Origin: Chara braunii | Taxonomy: Eukaryota; Streptophyta; Charophyceae; Charales; Characeae | Assembly (NCBI GenBank): GCA_003427395.1 | Contig: BFEA01000672.1 | Coordinates: 359,764 to 394,707 of the forward strand | Length of the DNA stretch: 34,944 nt | Reading direction: 5' to 3' | Shown: piece by piece, positions 31,446-34,944 of the stretch | Layout of the letters: each line of letters begins with the position of its first letter | Numbering within the stretch: the stretch's first letter is position 1 | The notes under the pieces: generated by a model | Told to the model about the DNA's origin: nothing | What the model saw: only the letters and a program-made list of their open reading frames with translations | The model's database searches: none | Position numbers and translations under genes: made by a program

Positions 31446-31520
31446 TCTCGGAAACAGGACATCTATGCGGCAAAAGCCTCGGCCGTATCCCTGCAGTTTT
31501 GCCGCGACCTTAAGCCATGG
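31446..31520 (+). CDS. Exon: degenerate beta-helix repeat 4
   Basis: 25 codons, phase 0-0, acceptor TTGCGTGCAG| and donor TGG|GTAAGT. The peptide contains QDIYAAKASAVSLQFCRDL. The D-[IV]-[YF]-A...S.V.L..C pattern is common in beta-helix coils, but GGA is missing and F-x-x-N is reduced to F-C-R-D. Size and phase match the three preceding repeat exons, which is the main reason to include it. Confidence 0.6.
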
Positions 31521-32193
31521 GTAAGTTTGGACGTTCAGACAAGTTCCCTCATATGCTGTCCTCTGCAAACCACCGCTGTCAGTGCTGAGGCCCCTGCGCA
31601 GACTTGTGAAATGGTGCAATTTTTCCTCCAGCAAGTTTCTTTTGTTCTTTTAGTCTCTCATTTTCATTTTCCTGAAATTTTATCCCATTCTCACTCTTTT
31701 GCCCTGCATTTTCTCCCATCTTCCTTCACTTTTCTCCCTTTTTTCAAGTTTTTGACATTTCCGCCTCCCTTACTCCTTCTGTGGTCCTTGTCCCCTACTC
31801 TCCAGTCCACCTGTCCTTCCCTACTCGCCTTTCTCCGTGTTAATTTTCCTGGTATTCTCCTTTTTCCCTTATTTTCCCCTGTTTGATCTATTTTTTGGGT
31901 CTACTTTGAAACTTTCCCCTCTGTTTTTCCTGGTCCCCCTCTCTTTGCTGGATCTCTCTACTTGTCATTCTCAATCTCGTATCGCTTTTGTTCTTGTATG
32001 TATATCTGATAGGTACTGCTAAGATGAGTTTCTTCTTCCTTCTGGAACCAATAATTGAATAACAATCAGCTGCACTGTTAATAAATTAATGGTTGTTATA
32101 CTTGAGCACTCTTGTTATTTGCATCTAATGCACCTGTTTTCTCCTTTTTCGTTTTTCGTGTCTTTTATCTGTGGGGTCTTTGTGACATTGCAG
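31521..32193 (+). other. Inferred intron (0.67 kb)
   Basis: T/C-rich, with no coding resemblance apart from composition-driven Phe/Leu/Pro frames. Confidence 0.45.
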
Positions 32194-32221
32194 ACTGCAG
32201 GAATTGGAAACATCAAATTCG
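32194..32221 (+). CDS. Tentative short exon after the repeats
   Basis: The acceptor is GACATTGCAG| and the candidate donor TCG|GTACGC. It encodes TAGIGNIKF plus one base (phase 0 in, 1 out). Without splicing the frame ends at TGA 32233-32235, so the protein could instead finish here. Confidence 0.33.
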
Positions 32222-32462
32222 GTACGCTGGCATGACACCTTTATTATCAACCTCGTCAACTCTCCAAAGCTTTTTTTTGCATGTTCACATGTACGATTTG
32301 TCGTTCACTTCTCTCTCGCTTTGACATCCTCTCGTGTCCTATCCCAAGGGTGGACTTTTCTACCATGTTGGATTTGATTTGAGATGTCCGGTTGAGCAGA
32401 CATGGGGAGGAGAAATAGTCCTTTACGTTTCCACCATGTCTGCAATCTGTACACAGCATGAG

Positions 32463-32525
32463 ATGTGGATGATGTAAACGCAGCCCCTTCAGCAGCGAGC
32501 AGAATCAGCAGCAGCATCACATCAG
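32463..32525 (+). CDS. Tentative exon, Ser/Ala-rich
   Basis: Phase 1-1, encoding DVDDVNAAPSAASRISSSI plus TS. The donor TCAG|GTGAG is good. The acceptor CATGAG| is weak because a nearer CAG precedes it. Phase agrees with the exons at 32194 and 34570. Confidence 0.33.
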
Positions 32526-32771
32526 GTGAGACCAGGTACGTACACACGACATCACATCTCGCCCACACTCTCTATCTCTCCTCACTACCTCGCCGTCGCC
32601 TATGGTCACAGCAATGGCTGCCTTACCTCTCTCTCCTCTCCTACTACAGCGTCTGGCTGGCGCCCACGAAACAGCCTGGCCCCAGCGTCCTCCTCTCAAG
32701 TCTCACGCGTAGCGTCAAAGCCGCAAGCAACTCGCAAGACTGAATGTCCAAGCAGTGGCGAGGTCAACTCT

Positions 32772-33144
32772 ATATAGTGTTGACTGGCGTTGTCCGGGGT
32801 CAGCTTCTGTCCATGTGAGGCCCCGGATCGTCCGAATGTCGACGGCTCAGATGCAATTTGTCCCAGTTTCGGTCTGGACTCCCTGAGGCCTGAATCTTCC
32901 GGAACCTGCAGACCACTGTTAGATCATTCCCGATCGGCGGCCAGTATGTGTTGACTTTGACTTGTTGGATCTGGGCCTGGGTCCACGAGATGACTGTTGA
33001 CATTTCGGTCAGCTGTCGGTCTGGGCCTCTTCCTAGGGCCTGTTTGACCTTGTTTTCAGGGCCTGCCCGTTCGTGCTTGTCTGAGGGCGCAATCAGAGCG
33101 CAGCGGCTCAATTCTTGGCACACAAGTTACAGCAAACACTATAC
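32772..33144. mobile_element. Possible ~373-bp inverted-repeat element
   Basis: TATAGTGTT at the left and AACACTATA at the right are inverted, with weaker pairing for ~10 more bases. Interior repeats of CTGGGCCT/GGCCTG occur. There is no clear duplication and no ORF. Confidence 0.25.
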
Positions 33145-33209
33145 TGCCTGATATTGAGAAAGTAATTACCATGTTGTGGAGCACAACATAGGCCACTCGT
33201 TACGGAGTT

Positions 33210-33894
33210 TGCACCACTCGAGAGTCCTGGTACCATATTAGCCAGGGAACCCAGTACCATATTAGCCAGGGGGGGGAAGTTTGTGGAACTCTACATTACC
33301 TGGAGTTGAAACTACCGTCTTCACCCGAATAGAACGCCCGGTCATTATAGCTGTATTTGCCACAACTTTTGGTCCAGATGCAGCGATAATAATGTCCGGG
33401 CGCTCTATTCGGGTGAAGACGGTAGTTACCATGTGGTGGAGCAATAGCATAGGCCACTCCTTGCCAAGTTTGCGTCACTTCAAAGTCCTGGTACCCTTTT
33501 AGCCAGGGGACGCGGCACCATATTAGCCAGGGGACCCTAGAGTCCTTCCCTGGGCCAGTTTCGGCATTAAAACACCAGTGCCTCTGCAGCAGCCTTCCCA
33601 AGCCTCTTTTTCCCTCTTTGTCCTATGTCATTGCAGTGGATGAGTATTCAAGATACGGTGGGTGACCAGTACTGTTTGCGTCACTCTAAGGTCCTGGTAC
33701 CATATTAGCCAGGGGACCTGGCACCATATTAGCAAGGGGATCCTAGAGTCTTTCCCTGGGCCAGTTTCAGCGTTAAACCACCAGTACCTATGCAGCGGCC
33801 TTCCCAAGCCTCTTTTTTGGCAATCTGTGGGGCCTCTTTGTTCTATGTCATTGCAGTGGGCGAGTATTCAAGATAACGGTGGGTGACCAGTACT
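33210..33894. repeat. ~206-bp tandem repeat block
   Basis: Two full copies start GTTTGCGTCACT at 33468 and 33674 (period 206). A partial copy lies at about 33210-33275. CCATATTAGCCAGGGG occurs several times. Each full copy ends with CATTGCAG|TGG...AGTATTCAAGATA and GGTGGGTGACC, a splice-like arrangement. Confidence 0.8.
33310..33427. mobile_element. 118-bp near-perfect hairpin MITE
   Basis: The 32-bp terminal repeats starting AACTACCGTCTTCACCCGAA are inverted with one mismatch (33310-33341 and 33396-33427). Pairing continues inward (CGGTCATTATAGCTG with CAGCGATAATAATGTCCG), leaving a loop of about 20-25 nt. It sits inside a tandem-repeat block. Confidence 0.85.
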
Positions 33895-33994
33895 CCAGTG
33901 CGGGCAACCGGTACTACGTTGCTGGTTGTTTCTTTTCTTTTGCGTTGGTCTTTTGTTCCTTTTTATTATTTCCCTCCTGTTGTTTTGTGAACAG

Positions 33995-34149
33995 AGTGCA
34001 TTGGTGCACTGTGTTCTGCTGAAGAGCTTGGTGTCATCGAGATTTGAGGAACGCCGACATGAAAAGAACAACGGCCGCACCAGCCGTGACTGCCTAAAAA
34101 GGAAACTTCAGCCAGCACGTCAGAACAGAGAGCAGCTTGGACTGCCAAG
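33995..34149 (+). CDS. Weak exon candidate
   Basis: It is preceded by TGTTTTGTGAACAG| and ends CCAAG|GTAGTG. It reads SALVHCVLLKSLVSSRFEER then a basic tail (RRHEKNNGRTSRDCLKRK). No family is recognised. Its phases (0 in, 2 out) do not fit the exon at 34570, so it is either not part of the same transcript or not an exon. Confidence 0.2.
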
Positions 34150-34569
34150 GTAGTGTAATGGTCAGTTGGCCGTGCCTGTTTCTCACCCTGTACATCATCC
34201 AGATAGTACGTGTATGCACTACAAATTTTCAGAAGTTGAAGCCAGCCGTGTGGTTGCGATAAGAAGCTTGTTTTTTTTGTTTTTTTTTTTAAATCATCTG
34301 ACTAAATGTATTCAGTCTCTTCTATCTGGTAGCCAGGTGGCGGCAAATGTCACTTACCAGATACATGCATGCACCACGAATCCTTTAATCTCAAAGGTAG
34401 TTAGTCCTGGGTATGCCATCCCAAAAATAAAAAAGCATGATCCTGTAAGAGGTAGACAGAACATCAGTCCTGGGTTTGCCAGTGAACTGTAGGCTAGCTT
34501 TGTTCAGCTTTAGGCATGTTTGGGGGAGGGACTTATTAGTGTGTGTTTGTGTGTGTGTGTCACATACAG

Positions 34570-34653
34570 AGGAAATCCCTGAGGGAGCATGTGTGAAATC
34601 TCCACCACAGCCAATACGGGTGGTACGGCCAGTAGACAATATGGCACGTGCAG
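34570..34653 (+). CDS. Tentative exon near the right edge
   Basis: The acceptor is TCACATACAG| (preceded by a T/G-rich tract) and the donor GCAG|GTGAGTG. Phase 1-1, 84 bp, encoding EIPEGACVKSPPQPIRVVRP and VDNMARA. There is no domain match; the proline-rich sequence could be a linker after the beta-helix. The T/C-rich run ending the window (34885-34940) could precede another exon outside it. Confidence 0.42.
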
Positions 34654-34944
34654 GTGAGTGAGACGCGATAATGTGATCCTGGTCAAGATGTCCGCAACTG
34701 ACCTTTGAGCTTCCTTCAAGGCTTGCCACGCTTATGCATATACATGTGCGTGCATCGTCAACAAACAACACCAACTTAATTTCAATCAATCAAAGGAGAA
34801 GAATAACTTACGGCAGAGTCCCTGACACCTCTCATTCATGTCATGAAGTGTCCATTCTGTCATCAGATGAGGGTAGAATTCCTTTCCTCTTCCCCCCCCT
34901 CCCCCTCCCCCTGTCACTCTTTCTCTTTCTATCTCTCTAAGTGC

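Noticed and set aside
33995-34149. Exon of the beta-helix gene
   Set aside because: Splice-like borders exist, but its phase does not fit the following exon and joining it gives an early stop; kept only as a low-confidence feature.

Overview
The window is nuclear eukaryotic DNA. It has spliced coding blocks with canonical GTGAGT/GTAAGT donors, Gypsy and LINE retrotransposons, tRNA- and 5S-headed SINEs, hairpin elements, microsatellites and poly-A/T tracts, and no operons. The element mix and kilobase-sized introns suit a large, repeat-rich plant or streptophyte-alga genome. My best guess is a charophyte such as Chara, but I cannot prove it from the sequence.

Layout. Positions 1-2700 (+) hold a transposase-like gene (DUF7869 type) readable in one frame but cut by three in-frame stops. 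Positions 2698-5949 (-) hold a Ty3/Gypsy gag-protease-RT reading frame, also broken only by stops and cut off early in RT, with an unassigned in-frame ORF beyond its 5' side (6163-6702). About 6.7-8.6 kb shows nothing I can assign. Positions 8597-9862 (-) hold a LINE C-terminus split by a 574-bp hairpin element with a 3-bp target duplication. A complete tRNA-headed SINE lies at 10519-10963.

From about 12.2 kb to beyond the right edge runs, as I read it, one long plus-strand gene. A first exon with a hydrophobic signal or anchor segment is followed by an acidic/basic linker and then by exons that each encode one repeat of parallel beta-helix type. Three of these carry the GGA-x / F-x-x-N motifs of the Pmp (polymorphic membrane protein) family. 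The four repeat exons (21574-21651, 22600-22686, 30347-30430, 31446-31520) are all phase 0-0 and 25-29 codons long. Introns of 0.7-7.7 kb between them are filled with mobile DNA.

The most unusual content of those introns is a repeat family carrying type III hammerhead ribozymes. One copy at 28543-28600 (+) has an intact conserved core and a GUC cleavage triplet. A second sits 395 nt downstream in the same orientation. A mutated one lies on the minus strand at 13315-13372, and several fragments are present. The arrangement resembles the LTRs of plant retrozymes, non-autonomous retroelements that spread through ribozyme-processed circular RNA. Other intron content: a 1.6-kb minisatellite with a ~197-bp higher-order repeat, a TTAA-flanked 827-bp element, a 580-bp tandem duplication, an 834-bp foldback carrying half an organelle-type tRNA-Arg, RT remnants of a 'MYTNL-H' type, a RING-like Cys-rich ORF split by a chimeric 5S/tRNA SINE, and a 117-118-bp near-perfect hairpin MITE in at least two copies.
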